A stretch of 64,000 bases of DNA from Actinomycetota bacterium (GCA_030448085.1 JAUJNU010000001.1:71592-135591); one strand, 5' to 3'. Shown: positions 48,665-59,039, counted from the first letter of the stretch. Notes: generated by a model from the letters alone, not told the origin. A program made the numbers and translations.

Positions 48665-51600
48665 GTGAGCTTCGTGCAGTTGCATTGTCATTCGAACTGG
48701 TCCCTCTTGGACGGGGCGGTGTCGGCCGAGGGACTCGCGGTCGCAGCGGCGGAGCTCGGGTACGAGGCTGTTGCCCTCACCGACCATGACTCGCTCCTCG
48801 GGGCAGTGCGCTTCTCGAAGGCCTGCAAAGAAGTGGGGTACGCCCGATCTTTCGGGGCCGAGCGGATGGTTGCCGGGCCCGCGCATACCGAGCGGCACGT
48901 GACCGTGCTCGCCCGTGACAAGACCGGTTATGGGAACCTCTGCCGGCTCATAAGCGACGCTCATCTCGGCAGCGAGCGCGGCACTCCCGTCTCCTCTCTC
49001 GCCGCGATAGCGGCCCGTGCCGAGGGCCTGTTCGTCTTCTCCGGTTGCGCCAAGGGCGAGGTAGCGGCTCTCGCCGCCGCGGGCCGGATACCGGCAGCGG
49101 TCGATGCCGCCAAGAGGTGGCGCCGGGCGATCGGCGACGGCTACCGGATCGAGGTCTTCGACCACAGGGGCTACGGCGACCGCACGCTCCGGGACCGGCT
49201 CCTCAAGGTGTCGAGCCAGGCCGGGATCAAGGCGGTTGCCTCCAACAACGTCCATTACGTGAGGCGGGTAGAGGCTCCCACGCACGAGCTGCTCCATGCC
49301 ATCAACAAGATCGTCCCGCTCTCGAAGACGCAGGCGCTCAGGTCCAACGCCGAATACGGGCTGAAGGCGCCGCACGAGATGCGAGCCATCTTCAGGGACG
49401 TGCCGGAGGTGGCGGACGAGACCCTCGCCATAGCCGAGGCGTGCGATGTCGATCTCGGGCTCGGTCGCTACCACTTCCCTCATATCCCCATCCCCGAGGG
49501 CCAGAGCGCGGCGGCGCTATTGAGACGGCGATGTTACGAAGGGGCGGCCCGCCGCTACGACAAGATCCCCCGGGCCGTCGAGGACCGGCTCGAGCACGAG
49601 CTCCGGATGATCTTCGACGGCAGCCGGCACTGGGGCGAGGAGCGGGCGGGGGCGGCCTCCGCCGACGGGGGCTTCGCCGCCTATTTCCTGCTCGTCAGCG
49701 ACATCGTCCATCACGCTCGGAAGGTCCTCGGGATCCGTTGCACCTGCCGGGGAAGCGCCGCCGGCTCCCTCGTCTGCTACGTGCTCGGGATCTCCGATGT
49801 CGACCCGGTCCGCTACGACCTCTTGTTCGAGCGCTTCATGAACAACAAGCGCGAGGAGCTCCCCGACATAGACGTCGACGTCGAGTCGCACCGGCGTGAG
49901 GAGGTCCTGGGCCACGTGCTCCAGACGTACGGGCTCGAGCAGACCGCGATGTGCTGCATGGTCGACACCTTCAGGGCCAGGATGGCCATACGCGAGGTGG
50001 GCAAAGCCCTCGGGCTCCCGCCCGAGGAGATAGACCTCGTCGCCAAAGCCTTCCCCCGGGTGCGGGCGAGGGACATCCCGAAGGCGATAGCCCATCTCCC
50101 GGAGCTGCAGGGGACGAACCTCAGCGGGGGCCGGCTCGAGCAGCTCTTCGAGCTCTGCTTCGCGATCGACGGCTTTCCGCGCCACCTCGCCCTCCATCCC
50201 TCCGGCGTGATCCTCTCCTCGAGCGACCTCGCCGACAGGGTCCCGATGCAGACCTCTTACGAGGGCTTCCGGATGCTCCAGGCCGACAAGCACGACGTCG
50301 AGGCGCTGGGCCTCGTGAAGCTCGACGTCCTCGGCGTGAGGATGCTCTCGTCGATGGCTCATGCCTGCGCCGAGGTGAAGCGGCTGACGGGCACGGCTCC
50401 CGACCTCGAGAGCCTCCCGATGGACGACGAGGTCGCTTATCGCCTCATCCGCACCTCGAAGACCCTCGGGTGCTTCCAGATCGAGTCACCGGGCCAGCGC
50501 GACCTCCTCGCCCGCCTGCAGCCTCAGGGCTTCGAGGACCTGATCGTCGAGATTTCCCTGTTCCGACCCGGCCCCGTCAGCTCCGACATGGTCTCGCCCT
50601 ACCTCAGCCGCAGGCACGGGTTCGAGGAGTTCGAGTACATGCACCCCAAGCTGAGGCCGATCCTGGCCGAGACGAACGGGATCATCGTCTATCACGAGCA
50701 GGTGATCAGGGTCATAGCCGCGGTCACCGGGTGCGGGCTCGACGACGCCGACTACGTGCGCAGGCACCTCGACTCGGCCCGCCCGAGCCTGCCCGACGAC
50801 CCCAACAGCAACCCCGCCCGCAAAGGGCTCGACGGCCCCCGCAGCGGCGTCTCCGACGACAACGAGGTGGGTCGCTGGTTCCAGGAGCGGGGGATCCGGA
50901 ACGGGTTCAGCCCGGCTCAGGCCGCGGCCCTGTGGCAGGAGGTCTTCGCGTTCGCCTCGTTCGGTTTCTGCAAGGCGCATGCGGCCGCTTTCGCTCTCCC
51001 CACGTATCTGTCGGCCTGGCTGAAAGCCCATCACCCCGTCGAGTTCTACGCCGGCCTTCTCACTCACGACCCGGGGATGTATCCCCGCCGCCTCATAGTT
51101 GCCGATGCCCGACAGTTCGGGATCCCGATCCTGCCGATCGAGATCAACCGGTCCTACGACGCCTACCGGGCCGAGCCAGTCGCGGAGGGGCTGGGGGTGA
51201 GGCTCGCCTTCTCGGAGGTGCGTGACATCTCGGGGCCCGAGATCGGCTCGCTCCTGGCCGCCCGGGCCGAAGGCGGCCCCTTCACCTCGCTGGAAGACCT
51301 GTGGCGCCGGACCGAGCTGTCCCGGCCGGTGCTCGAGAACCTCGTCCACGTGGGGTCGCTCGACACCCTCGAGCCAAACCGGGCCCGGCGCGAGCTCCTG
51401 TGGCGGGTGATCGACCTGGCCGGAGGCACAAGGCCAAAAGCCGGGCAACTGGGCCTGGGTCTGGACGAGCCGATCCACGAGAGCCTCCCGGGCCTTCCCG
51501 TCTACACACCTCTCGAGGAGACCGAGGCCGAGCTGGCGGTGACGGGGATCGACGCTCGCCGGCACGTGATGGACCTCTACAAGCCCCTCTTGACCGAGCT

Positions 51601-52069
51601 CGGCTGCGTCCCGGTCACGGCCCTTGCTCGCCATCGCAACAACTCGGAGGTATGGGTGGCGGGGGTGAAGGTGGCGAGCCAGACACCTGCGATCCGGTCG
51701 GGGCAGAGGATCATCTTCATCACCCTCGACGACATCACCGGCCCCCTCGACGTGACCTTCTTCGAGCGGGTCCAGCCCTGGTGCGCCAGGATCGTCTTCC
51801 ACTCCTGGCTGCTGCTCGTGAAGGGCACCTTGAAGAAGAGGGGTGGGGCATCATTCCGCCACGGGACCGACCCGAGGAACGTCGGGATCACCATCGTGGC
51901 CGAGGAGGCATTCGACCTCGCCGAGGTGGCCCGGGACCGAAAGGACGGGCACGGCCTGGAGGAATGCCTCACGAGACAGAGGGCCAAGGTGTCCCTCGGA
52001 GTGATCCCGCAGAGCGAGCCTCCCGGCGGGCGTATGTGGCACTCGAGCGGCGGCAGCGCGGGCAGGTGA
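48665..52069 (+). CDS. dnaE2: Error-prone DNA polymerase III alpha subunit DnaE2
   Basis: 1134 residues, intact. N-terminal PHP domain (QLHCHSNWSLLDGAVSAEG; VALTDHDSLLGAVRFSKA), C-family palm with the catalytic motif ELPDIDVDVES near residue 400 and CTCRGSAAGSLVCYVLGISD, then FIDGFPRHLALHPSGVIL-type region, thumb/fingers with HAAAFALPTYLSAWLKAHHP, helix-hairpin-helix (FTSLEDLWRRTELS) and OB fold (GVKVASQTPAIRSGQRIIFI). It ends GGRMWHSSGGSAGR. The length fits DnaE2, which makes damage-induced mutations. No imuA or imuB lies between it and the LexA box. GTG start. Confidence 0.93.
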   Translation: MSFVQLHCHSNWSLLDGAVSAEGLAVAAAELGYEAVALTDHDSLLGAVRFSKACKEVGYARSFGAERMVAGPAHTERHVTVLARDKTGYGNLCRLISDAHLGSERGTPVSSLAAIAARAEGLFVFSGCAKGEVAALAAAGRIPAAVDAAKRWRRAIGDGYRIEVFDHRGYGDRTLRDRLLKVSSQAGIKAVASNNVHYVRRVEAPTHELLHAINKIVPLSKTQALRSNAEYGLKAPHEMRAIFRDVPEVADETLAIAEACDVDLGLGRYHFPHIPIPEGQSAAALLRRRCYEGAARRYDKIPRAVEDRLEHELRMIFDGSRHWGEERAGAASADGGFAAYFLLVSDIVHHARKVLGIRCTCRGSAAGSLVCYVLGISDVDPVRYDLLFERFMNNKREELPDIDVDVESHRREEVLGHVLQTYGLEQTAMCCMVDTFRARMAIREVGKALGLPPEEIDLVAKAFPRVRARDIPKAIAHLPELQGTNLSGGRLEQLFELCFAIDGFPRHLALHPSGVILSSSDLADRVPMQTSYEGFRMLQADKHDVEALGLVKLDVLGVRMLSSMAHACAEVKRLTGTAPDLESLPMDDEVAYRLIRTSKTLGCFQIESPGQRDLLARLQPQGFEDLIVEISLFRPGPVSSDMVSPYLSRRHGFEEFEYMHPKLRPILAETNGIIVYHEQVIRVIAAVTGCGLDDADYVRRHLDSARPSLPDDPNSNPARKGLDGPRSGVSDDNEVGRWFQERGIRNGFSPAQAAALWQEVFAFASFGFCKAHAAAFALPTYLSAWLKAHHPVEFYAGLLTHDPGMYPRRLIVADARQFGIPILPIEINRSYDAYRAEPVAEGLGVRLAFSEVRDISGPEIGSLLAARAEGGPFTSLEDLWRRTELSRPVLENLVHVGSLDTLEPNRARRELLWRVIDLAGGTRPKAGQLGLGLDEPIHESLPGLPVYTPLEETEAELAVTGIDARRHVMDLYKPLLTELGCVPVTALARHRNNSEVWVAGVKVASQTPAIRSGQRIIFITLDDITGPLDVTFFERVQPWCARIVFHSWLLLVKGTLKKRGGASFRHGTDPRNVGITIVAEEAFDLAEVARDRKDGHGLEECLTRQRAKVSLGVIPQSEPPGGRMWHSSGGSAGR

Positions 52070-52168
52070 AGGTTATGGGGCCGAGGTGGCTAATCTTCGT
52101 AGACCGTATCGGGACATCGGCCGCCTCGGCGGGCGCGTCAGAGCGAATGGGGAGTGGGGGGAACACTG

Positions 52169-55100
52169 ATGAGACGTCGTGAGCTGAAGGTCTCGGTCTA
52201 CGCAGCGATCGTTCTTACGTTGGCACTGCTGCTCGGCCTCATGGGGGGGTCGGCCCAGGCCGAGTTCCCTTATCCGGAGCCTAGCCCGAGCCCTTCGGAC
52301 CCGTATGACTACGGCTCCTACATGAAGACCTCGTCCCCGGACGACATGTACGAGCTGAACGACCTTGGGGACAACGACTGGAAGTACAGCTCGAGAACCG
52401 CGTGCGAGCTGTACGGCCCCGAGAGGCCCGGTGAGAAGTTCGTGAACTGCAGCCCTCTCGAGGTGAACGAGAACCCCCAGGAGCAGTTCGGCGTCACCGG
52501 AGCCTCGGTTGACAAGGCCTGGACCACCACGACCGGCCGTCCCGATGTCACGATCGCCGTCCTTGACTCCGGCGTCCAGTGGAACAACCTCGGCAAGCCT
52601 ATGCGGGACGTCAACAACAAGACCTGGCTGAACCACGGTGAGCTGCCCGTATCGGGAACCACCGGATTCTCCCCGGACCAGCGGGACTACGACGTCAACG
52701 ACGACGGGATCTTCAACATCCGTGATTACTGCCCCGACTGGGACGACGAGAAGGACTGCGGGGGCAGCGGTGACGAGACGGTGCGGGGTGAGCCGGGGAC
52801 GGCAGACACCGACTACAACGAGAACGGGATCATCGACCCCGAGGACCTCATCTTCAAGTTCTCCGACGGCATCGACCAGGACGGGAACGGCTACACCGAC
52901 GACTTCGTCGGCTGGGACAGCTACGAGGACGACAACGACCCCTTCGATGAGGTCCAGTACGGGCACGGGAGCGGCGAGGCCGTGGACTCGACCGGCGAGG
53001 CCAACAACAAGAACGAGGACGACGAAGGCGGAGAGGTCGGCACCTGCCCCAACTGCATGGTGATGCACATGCGGGTGGGCGACTCCTTCATCGCCGACGT
53101 CAACGACGCCGCGGAGGGGATGATCTACGCAGCCGACAACGGCGCCAGCGTCCTCCAGTCGGCCCTCGGCACGCTCAACAACTCCCGCTTCGCCCAAGAG
53201 GCGATCAACTACGCCTATAAGAGGGGGGTGGTCCTCATCGCCTCGGCGGCAGACGAATCCGCCGGTCACCACAACCAGCCCTCGGTCCTCGAGCACGCGG
53301 TCACGTTCAACTCCATCGGAGAGCCTCAGCTCCCCGGCGCGGCACGGCCGCCGACCTACCTCGAGTTCCGTGGCTGCACGAACTTCGGCGCCTACATAAC
53401 GGCCTCCGTTCCCTCCAACTCATGCTCCTCCGAGGCGGTCGGCCGGATGGCCGGCGTCGCGGGCCTCATGTATTCCGCCGGCAGGAACCGGTTCGAGAGC
53501 AATGGCGATGCCGGCGCTACCGGCGGGACGTTCGAGGACTACGGCCAGCTGGACGGCCCGGGCGGGGTCCCCGAGGGTCACATGCTCTCGGCAGAGGAGA
53601 TCGACCAGCTCGTCGCCAGGACGGCGGACGACATCAACTTCACGACCCCGGTCCCGTACACCGACAGGAGCTACCCGGAGACCCAGCGGTACGGCGCCAC
53701 CGAAGGCTGGGACCCGTTCTTCGGCTACGGCCGCATCAACGCGAGGCGCATGGTGAGGGCGGTCCACGAGAACGCCATCCCGCCCGAGGCCGACATCACA
53801 TCGCCCGAGTGGTTCGACATCGTCGACCCGGCCGATCCCTCGGTTCAGGCCGATGGGATCAAGATCAAAGGCACCGTAGCCTCGCGCCGGACCCCCAAGT
53901 ACGACTACAAGGTCGAGTGGGGCATCTGGACCTGGTACGAGGCGGACCGCAAGAACTACAGGTCACCCGAGTACAAGACGACGGGTGTCACGCTCACCCA
54001 CACCGGTGATCAGGCCGAGCCCATCGACGGCGTTCTCGCCACGATCGACCCGGAGGTCGTGAAGGCTGAGCTGGATGCTGCCCGGGAGGGCAAGGGGACC
54101 GAGGGCCCCGGGGCCGACCCGGTGACGGGTCGTGGGGACCACGAGAACCGGCAGCTTCCCGACAAGTTCGGGGTTGTGGCCCGGGTGGTCGTCACCTCCA
54201 AGGACGGGGCGGGCGCGCCGATCCTTCAGAGCGTTCAGGGTGAGGTGGACCGGGCCAACGGGGGCAGCGACCCGAACAGCGACGAGGCCGCCGCCACCGT
54301 TCCCCTCCAGGGCATAGGCACCAAGCAGTTCTACCTGCACAACGATCCCGCCCTCTTCCCCGGCTTCCCCCGGGACCTCGAGGCGGATGGGGCCGCAGCC
54401 CCCCGCTTCGCCGACCTCGATGACGACGGGGTGGACGAGATCATCGTCGCCACGTCCAACGGCGAGGTCCACGCCTACAAGCCGGACGGCGGGGAAGTGC
54501 CCGGGTGGCCGGTTCACACGACCGACGCCGGCTTCCACTACGACGCCCCCGCCTTCCAGTCGGGCGAGATAACCACCCCGGTCCACTCGGCGGTGCTGAG
54601 GAGCCCGGCCGTGGGCGACCTCGACCGCGATGGCGACCTCGAGGTGGTGGCCGGCGACTTCCAGGGCCGCATCTGGGCCTGGGATCAGGACGGCCAAGTG
54701 GTGCCCGGGTTCCCGGTGCGCTCGAACCCGGCCTACTCGGCGCCCCAGAGGCCCGACAGGGAGGCCGGTTTCTACGACGACCATCCGGAGCTCGTCGAGG
54801 GCCGCTACACGGGCCCGGGGACGATCCCGAACGACCCGGACCTCGTCCCCGACCTGGTCAACCGCCACGACAAGCTGAACCGGGTCATCTGGTGGTTCCT
54901 GGCTAGTCCGACCCTGTCCAACATCGATCCCGACAGCGACTCGCTCGAGATCCTCGCGGGGGCCGCGGACAGGCATCTCTATGCCTTCGACGCCACCGGG
55001 GAAGAGGTGGACGGCTGGCCCATGATGCTGAGGGACACCACTTACCTCCAGAGCGTCGACCCGGTGACGCACGAGATCAGCAACCGGGTGGACACCGAGG

Positions 55101-57247
55101 ACTCGGACGAGGACGGGGACACAACTGAGATCGCTCAGCGGTTCAACGGCGCCAAGATCGTCACCAGCCCCGGGACGGGGAACCTCGACGGCGATCCCGC
55201 CGGCACCGTGGAGATCCTCAGCGCCGTGAACGAGCAGTACGAGGAGGTCCCGAACTTCGACGACCCCACTCTCCGGGCTTTGTGTGCTAACCCGCCCGAC
55301 CCCCAAGACCCCACGGGGGAGTCCCCCCGAGAGCCTCCGGGTTTCAACGCCGCCGTCCAATGCGGGAACCAGAGGCTCTATGCCATGTCAGGGGAGGGGC
55401 GGAACCGCGTCACGGGCGAACCCCATGCCACGGGACACCCGAACGCGGATGATTATGTTCCGGGATGGCCCGCGCGGGTGGGCTCGCTTCTGCTAGAGCT
55501 TCTGCCGGTGGTGGGCAACGGTCCCGACGGCTCACCCATCCTCGGGCAGGTGAACACAGCTAACCCCGGCCTCGAGGTCGGCATCTACGGCACCGCCGGT
55601 CCCGGATACATCCTGAGGAGGGATGGGCGGTCCCTCTACGGGAAGAACCCAGATGGTCAGGACCGCGTGCTGCTGACCGACGCCTTGGGCCCCGGGAGCA
55701 ACTCACCCGACGCCCCCTCGATCCCGGCTGTGGGAGGGGCGATCTTCTCGACCTTCGGGGAGGGTCGGTTGGGCTTCGTCGCCCCGGCGGCCGGGCTCGG
55801 CAAGTTGCTCGACGTGGCCCTTCCGGACGACCAGTTGCTGTCGGATAACCACCTTTCGATATGGGAGACCTTCGGGGAGGACGCGGCCGCCCCACGGGAC
55901 CAGATCCCCGCCTTCCCGCGCGAGGTGAACGACCTTCAGTTCCTCACCACCGCCGCCGCAGCGGACGTGGATGGGGATGGCGAGGAGGAGATCCTCGAGG
56001 GGACCGCCTACAACGACCTGCATGCGTTCAAGTCCGACGGTGAAGAACCGGGGCTGAAGACCCTTGACCCGGAGGGCTGGCCCAAGTTCACAGGGGGCTG
56101 GACCGTGGCTCCCCCCGCGGTGGGCGACTGGAACGGCGACGGGGCCCGGGACGTGGCTCACGTGATCCGTGAGGGCAGGATGTTCGTCTGGGAGAGCGAT
56201 GGGGCCAAGGTCTGCGACGAGGCCACCTGGCCTGAGTGGGGCCACGACGGCTGGATGACCAATAACGTCGAGACCGACGCCATCCGTCCGAGGGTGATCA
56301 CAGACCTCACGGCCAACACGACATCCGGCGGGACGGTCATCAGATGGACCGCCCCCGGCGACGACGGGGTGTGCGGCAGGGCCCACTCCTACGACATCCG
56401 CAGGTCGCGCTCCCACCTCACGAACGAGAACTTCCAATTCGCGAGGAAGGTCCAGGGTCCCCCGTCCCCCTCATCGGCGAAGGTGCAGCAGTCATTGCTC
56501 GTCGCGAGCGACCAGTGCGACACGTTCGTGGCGATACAGACGTACGACGCGAACCCGGCGACCGACAAGCCTGCCCACCCCGCCAACCCCTCCGCCGTGT
56601 CCAACGACGTGATGATCCCGGGCACCGCCCCGGATGACCCGTCATGCGGGGGCGAGCCCAAGACGCCGACGAGGATCGAGATCAGGGGCCGGCGGTCGGG
56701 CCAGACGACGGACCCCGTGAGGCTGAAGGCGTACCTCGAGACCCAGGCGGGGCCGGTGTCCGGGGAGACCATCCGCTTCGAATTCCAGGGCCGCAGCTAC
56801 TCGGCGACAACGAACGCCGACGGCGTCGCCTCCAGCCGGGTGAGGATCCGGGGGCGCTCGGGCACGGACGGCATCGTCGCCGCGTACCTCGGCTCCGATG
56901 CCGTAGAGGCCTCGACGGACCAGGAGGCCTTCACCGTGCTCCACGAGGACAGCCGCGTGAAGGTGGTTGCCTACCGGGAGGACTTCAAGCGCCACCCGAG
57001 GAGGATCACGCTGAAGTCACGGCTGCGGGACCTCGACTCGAGGGCCCCGATCGTGGGACGCGAGGTGGCTTTCTACGTGAACGGCAGGAAAGTTGGGACG
57101 GCAACCACCCGCCCCAACGGCAGGGCGGTGACTGAGATCAAACGACGGATGCGACGCGATGACCGGGTGAGGGCGGTGTTCCAGGGAGACCGGCGATTCC
57201 TGGCCTCGAGAGACGCAGCCAAGTGGAGGAGAGGGCGCGCCCGCTGA
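52169..57247 (+). CDS. Giant secreted subtilase-like (S8) protein with Ca-binding insert and FG-GAP repeats
   Basis: 1693 residues. Signal peptide VYAAIVLTLALLLGLMGGSA. Subtilase domain (about 115-540): Asp133 in VTIAVLDSGVQ, His266 in YGHGSGE, Ser421 in CSSEAVGRMAGVAGLM, where GTSMA-P is changed; the oxyanion Asn position reads ASAADES, with Asp362. Between Asp and His is a 120-residue acidic insert with calcium-loop-like DVNDDGIFNIRDY, DYNENGIIDPEDL and DQDGNGYTDDF. The middle carries five FG-GAP/VCBS-like repeats (FADLDDDGVDEIIVA; VGDLDRDGDLEVVAG; SNIDPDSDSLEILAG; AADVDGDGEEEILEG; VGDWNGDGARDVAHV), then an Fn3-like and two Ig-like domains and a very basic tail. Intact frame. The 3' end overlaps dinB. 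Confidence 0.85.
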   Translation: MRRRELKVSVYAAIVLTLALLLGLMGGSAQAEFPYPEPSPSPSDPYDYGSYMKTSSPDDMYELNDLGDNDWKYSSRTACELYGPERPGEKFVNCSPLEVNENPQEQFGVTGASVDKAWTTTTGRPDVTIAVLDSGVQWNNLGKPMRDVNNKTWLNHGELPVSGTTGFSPDQRDYDVNDDGIFNIRDYCPDWDDEKDCGGSGDETVRGEPGTADTDYNENGIIDPEDLIFKFSDGIDQDGNGYTDDFVGWDSYEDDNDPFDEVQYGHGSGEAVDSTGEANNKNEDDEGGEVGTCPNCMVMHMRVGDSFIADVNDAAEGMIYAADNGASVLQSALGTLNNSRFAQEAINYAYKRGVVLIASAADESAGHHNQPSVLEHAVTFNSIGEPQLPGAARPPTYLEFRGCTNFGAYITASVPSNSCSSEAVGRMAGVAGLMYSAGRNRFESNGDAGATGGTFEDYGQLDGPGGVPEGHMLSAEEIDQLVARTADDINFTTPVPYTDRSYPETQRYGATEGWDPFFGYGRINARRMVRAVHENAIPPEADITSPEWFDIVDPADPSVQADGIKIKGTVASRRTPKYDYKVEWGIWTWYEADRKNYRSPEYKTTGVTLTHTGDQAEPIDGVLATIDPEVVKAELDAAREGKGTEGPGADPVTGRGDHENRQLPDKFGVVARVVVTSKDGAGAPILQSVQGEVDRANGGSDPNSDEAAATVPLQGIGTKQFYLHNDPALFPGFPRDLEADGAAAPRFADLDDDGVDEIIVATSNGEVHAYKPDGGEVPGWPVHTTDAGFHYDAPAFQSGEITTPVHSAVLRSPAVGDLDRDGDLEVVAGDFQGRIWAWDQDGQVVPGFPVRSNPAYSAPQRPDREAGFYDDHPELVEGRYTGPGTIPNDPDLVPDLVNRHDKLNRVIWWFLASPTLSNIDPDSDSLEILAGAADRHLYAFDATGEEVDGWPMMLRDTTYLQSVDPVTHEISNRVDTEDSDEDGDTTEIAQRFNGAKIVTSPGTGNLDGDPAGTVEILSAVNEQYEEVPNFDDPTLRALCANPPDPQDPTGESPREPPGFNAAVQCGNQRLYAMSGEGRNRVTGEPHATGHPNADDYVPGWPARVGSLLLELLPVVGNGPDGSPILGQVNTANPGLEVGIYGTAGPGYILRRDGRSLYGKNPDGQDRVLLTDALGPGSNSPDAPSIPAVGGAIFSTFGEGRLGFVAPAAGLGKLLDVALPDDQLLSDNHLSIWETFGEDAAAPRDQIPAFPREVNDLQFLTTAAAADVDGDGEEEILEGTAYNDLHAFKSDGEEPGLKTLDPEGWPKFTGGWTVAPPAVGDWNGDGARDVAHVIREGRMFVWESDGAKVCDEATWPEWGHDGWMTNNVETDAIRPRVITDLTANTTSGGTVIRWTAPGDDGVCGRAHSYDIRRSRSHLTNENFQFARKVQGPPSPSSAKVQQSLLVASDQCDTFVAIQTYDANPATDKPAHPANPSAVSNDVMIPGTAPDDPSCGGEPKTPTRIEIRGRRSGQTTDPVRLKAYLETQAGPVSGETIRFEFQGRSYSATTNADGVASSRVRIRGRSGTDGIVAAYLGSDAVEASTDQEAFTVLHEDSRVKVVAYREDFKRHPRRITLKSRLRDLDSRAPIVGREVAFYVNGRKVGTATTRPNGRAVTEIKRRMRRDDRVRAVFQGDRRFLASRDAAKWRRGRAR

Positions 57248-58440
57248 CGAGATCGTCGCAAGGATCGGCTCCGGGTGTGCCGGAGCCGATCCTGCACGTC
57301 GACATGGACGCGTTCTACGCCTCCGTGGAGATGCTTAAGGAGCCTGCCCTGAGCGGCCGGCCCGTGGTGGTCGGGGGCCAGGGGGGCCGGGGCGTCGTCA
57401 CGTCCGCCTCCTACGAGGCCCGGGCTTTCGGGGTCCACTCAGCCATGCCGATGGTGAGGGCCAGACGACTCTGCCCCCACGCGGCCTTCCGCTCTAACGA
57501 CTTCGCCTCGTACGTAGAGGCCTCTCGCAAGATCAAGGGCATATTCACCGCCTACTCTCCACTGGTTGAGCCCCTTTCCCTCGACGAGGCCTTCATCGAC
57601 GTGGGGGGCTCGGTCCGCCTCTTCGGCTCTCCCGTGGAGATCGCCGGCTCGATCAGGAGGGACGTCGAGGGTCTTGGCCTGTCCTGCTCGGTGGGCGTCG
57701 CACCCAACAAGTTCCTCGCTAAGCTCGCCTCCGCCAGAGCCAAGCCGAATGGCCTCCTGGTGGTGCCGGCGGACGCGGTTCTCTCGTTCCTGCACCCGCT
57801 GCCGGTGTCGGCGCTCTGGGGTGTCGGGGCGAAGACGGGAGAGGAGCTGGCCCGGCTGGGCCTGAAGACGGTGGGGGACCTGGCGGCGATTCCCCGCAGG
57901 ACGCTCGAGCGGGCGGTCGGGGACGCCGTTGGCGCGCATCTCCATGCCCTCGCCAACGGGCACGACGACAGGGCGGTGACGCCGGACGAGCCCTCGAAGT
58001 CCGTCGGCTCGGAGGAGACCTTCACCCGGGACCTCGATTCGCAGGAGGAGATCCTGCGGGAGGTCCTGCGCTTGGCGGACCGGACCGCAGGTCGCCTGAG
58101 GGCGAAGGGGCTCTGCGGCAGGACCGTCACCCTCAAGGTCAGGTTTTCCAACTTCACCACGATCACCCGGTCGAAGACCCTCCCGGTCGCCGTCAACACG
58201 ACGGGAGAGCTCTTCGACGTGACCCGGGCGCTCTACCTGAAGGTGTCCCCCGACCGACCTCGGATCCGCCTGCTCGGAGTGGCGGTTTCGGCCCTTGCGA
58301 CCGGCCCGCCGCAGAGGCAGCTGGGCCTCCTCGAGACCGCCAAGCCGGGATGGAACGAGGCGTCCGCGGCCATCGATTCGATACGGGACCGCTTCGGGGA
58401 CAAGGCGGTCAGCATCGCGACGCTCCTCGACGGCCCCTGA
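57223..58440 (+). CDS. dinB: DNA polymerase IV
   Basis: Y-family translesion polymerase of 405 residues, intact. ILHVDMDAFYASVEMLKEPA holds the first catalytic Asp pair, VEPLSLDEAFIDVGGS the second; SCSVGVAPNKFLAKLASARA and the HhH region WGVGAKTGEELARLGLKTVG follow. QRQLGLLE near the C-terminus resembles the QLxLF beta-clamp motif. The GTG start overlaps the end of the subtilase-like gene by 25 bases; GTG at 57280 is an alternative. No LexA box is visible before it. Confidence 0.92.
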   Translation: MEERARPLTRSSQGSAPGVPEPILHVDMDAFYASVEMLKEPALSGRPVVVGGQGGRGVVTSASYEARAFGVHSAMPMVRARRLCPHAAFRSNDFASYVEASRKIKGIFTAYSPLVEPLSLDEAFIDVGGSVRLFGSPVEIAGSIRRDVEGLGLSCSVGVAPNKFLAKLASARAKPNGLLVVPADAVLSFLHPLPVSALWGVGAKTGEELARLGLKTVGDLAAIPRRTLERAVGDAVGAHLHALANGHDDRAVTPDEPSKSVGSEETFTRDLDSQEEILREVLRLADRTAGRLRAKGLCGRTVTLKVRFSNFTTITRSKTLPVAVNTTGELFDVTRALYLKVSPDRPRIRLLGVAVSALATGPPQRQLGLLETAKPGWNEASAAIDSIRDRFGDKAVSIATLLDGP

Positions 58441-58483
58441 CCCCTATCAAGTATCGGGGCGTCGGAAATACAATCGCGGGATA

Positions 58484-58852
58484 GTGCCCCTTTCCGAGCG
58501 CGAGCGGCGCATCCTCGAAGAGATAGAGCGGAACCTCTACGACGAAGATCCTGCCTTCGCACGCGGGGTGAAACGCGAGGCCCCGAAGATGGCAGAGCGG
58601 CGGAAGGTCAAGGGGGGCGCCGCGACGTTTGGTTTGGGCTTCGCGCTGCTCATCGGTTTCTTCTTGTCCGGCAACGTGCTCGTCGGAGTGGCAGCTTTCG
58701 TGGTCATGGTCGGCGGCATCTTCCTCATCGCCGGTTCCCTTCCCGGATCGCTTTCCCCGCGTCGGCCGAAGGGCCCCGGACCGAAGGATCGGGTGTCCGG
58801 ATTCATAGCCACGTGGGAGCAGAAAGTGCGGGATCGCTACAAGCGTTCTTGA
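58484..58852 (+). CDS. DUF3040 membrane protein
   Basis: 122 residues: PLSERERRILEEIERNLYDE at the start is the DUF3040 signature, then FGLGFALLIGFFLSGNVLVG and AAFVVMVGGIFLIAGSLPG as two helices. The actinobacterial family often lies next to dinB and mraZ; mraZ is not seen here. A TACAAT hexamer at 58469-58474 ends 9 bases before the GTG. Confidence 0.85.
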   Translation: MPLSERERRILEEIERNLYDEDPAFARGVKREAPKMAERRKVKGGAATFGLGFALLIGFFLSGNVLVGVAAFVVMVGGIFLIAGSLPGSLSPRRPKGPGPKDRVSGFIATWEQKVRDRYKRS

Positions 58853-59039
58853 CACTCGCTTCACAAATTCTGCGCGCTCTTGCCCTTATCACATACCTGC
58901 CCCTTGCCGCCTCTCACGAGGCCCGTTAGTGTCCACCTCGCGGGGGCAGCGGAGGGAACGCTCAAGTAGAGACTGAGTGTTCGGACGGTTGGCCTCCCTG
59001 GGTTTCAAACGACTTTACTGACGGAGGTTCGCCCGCTTC

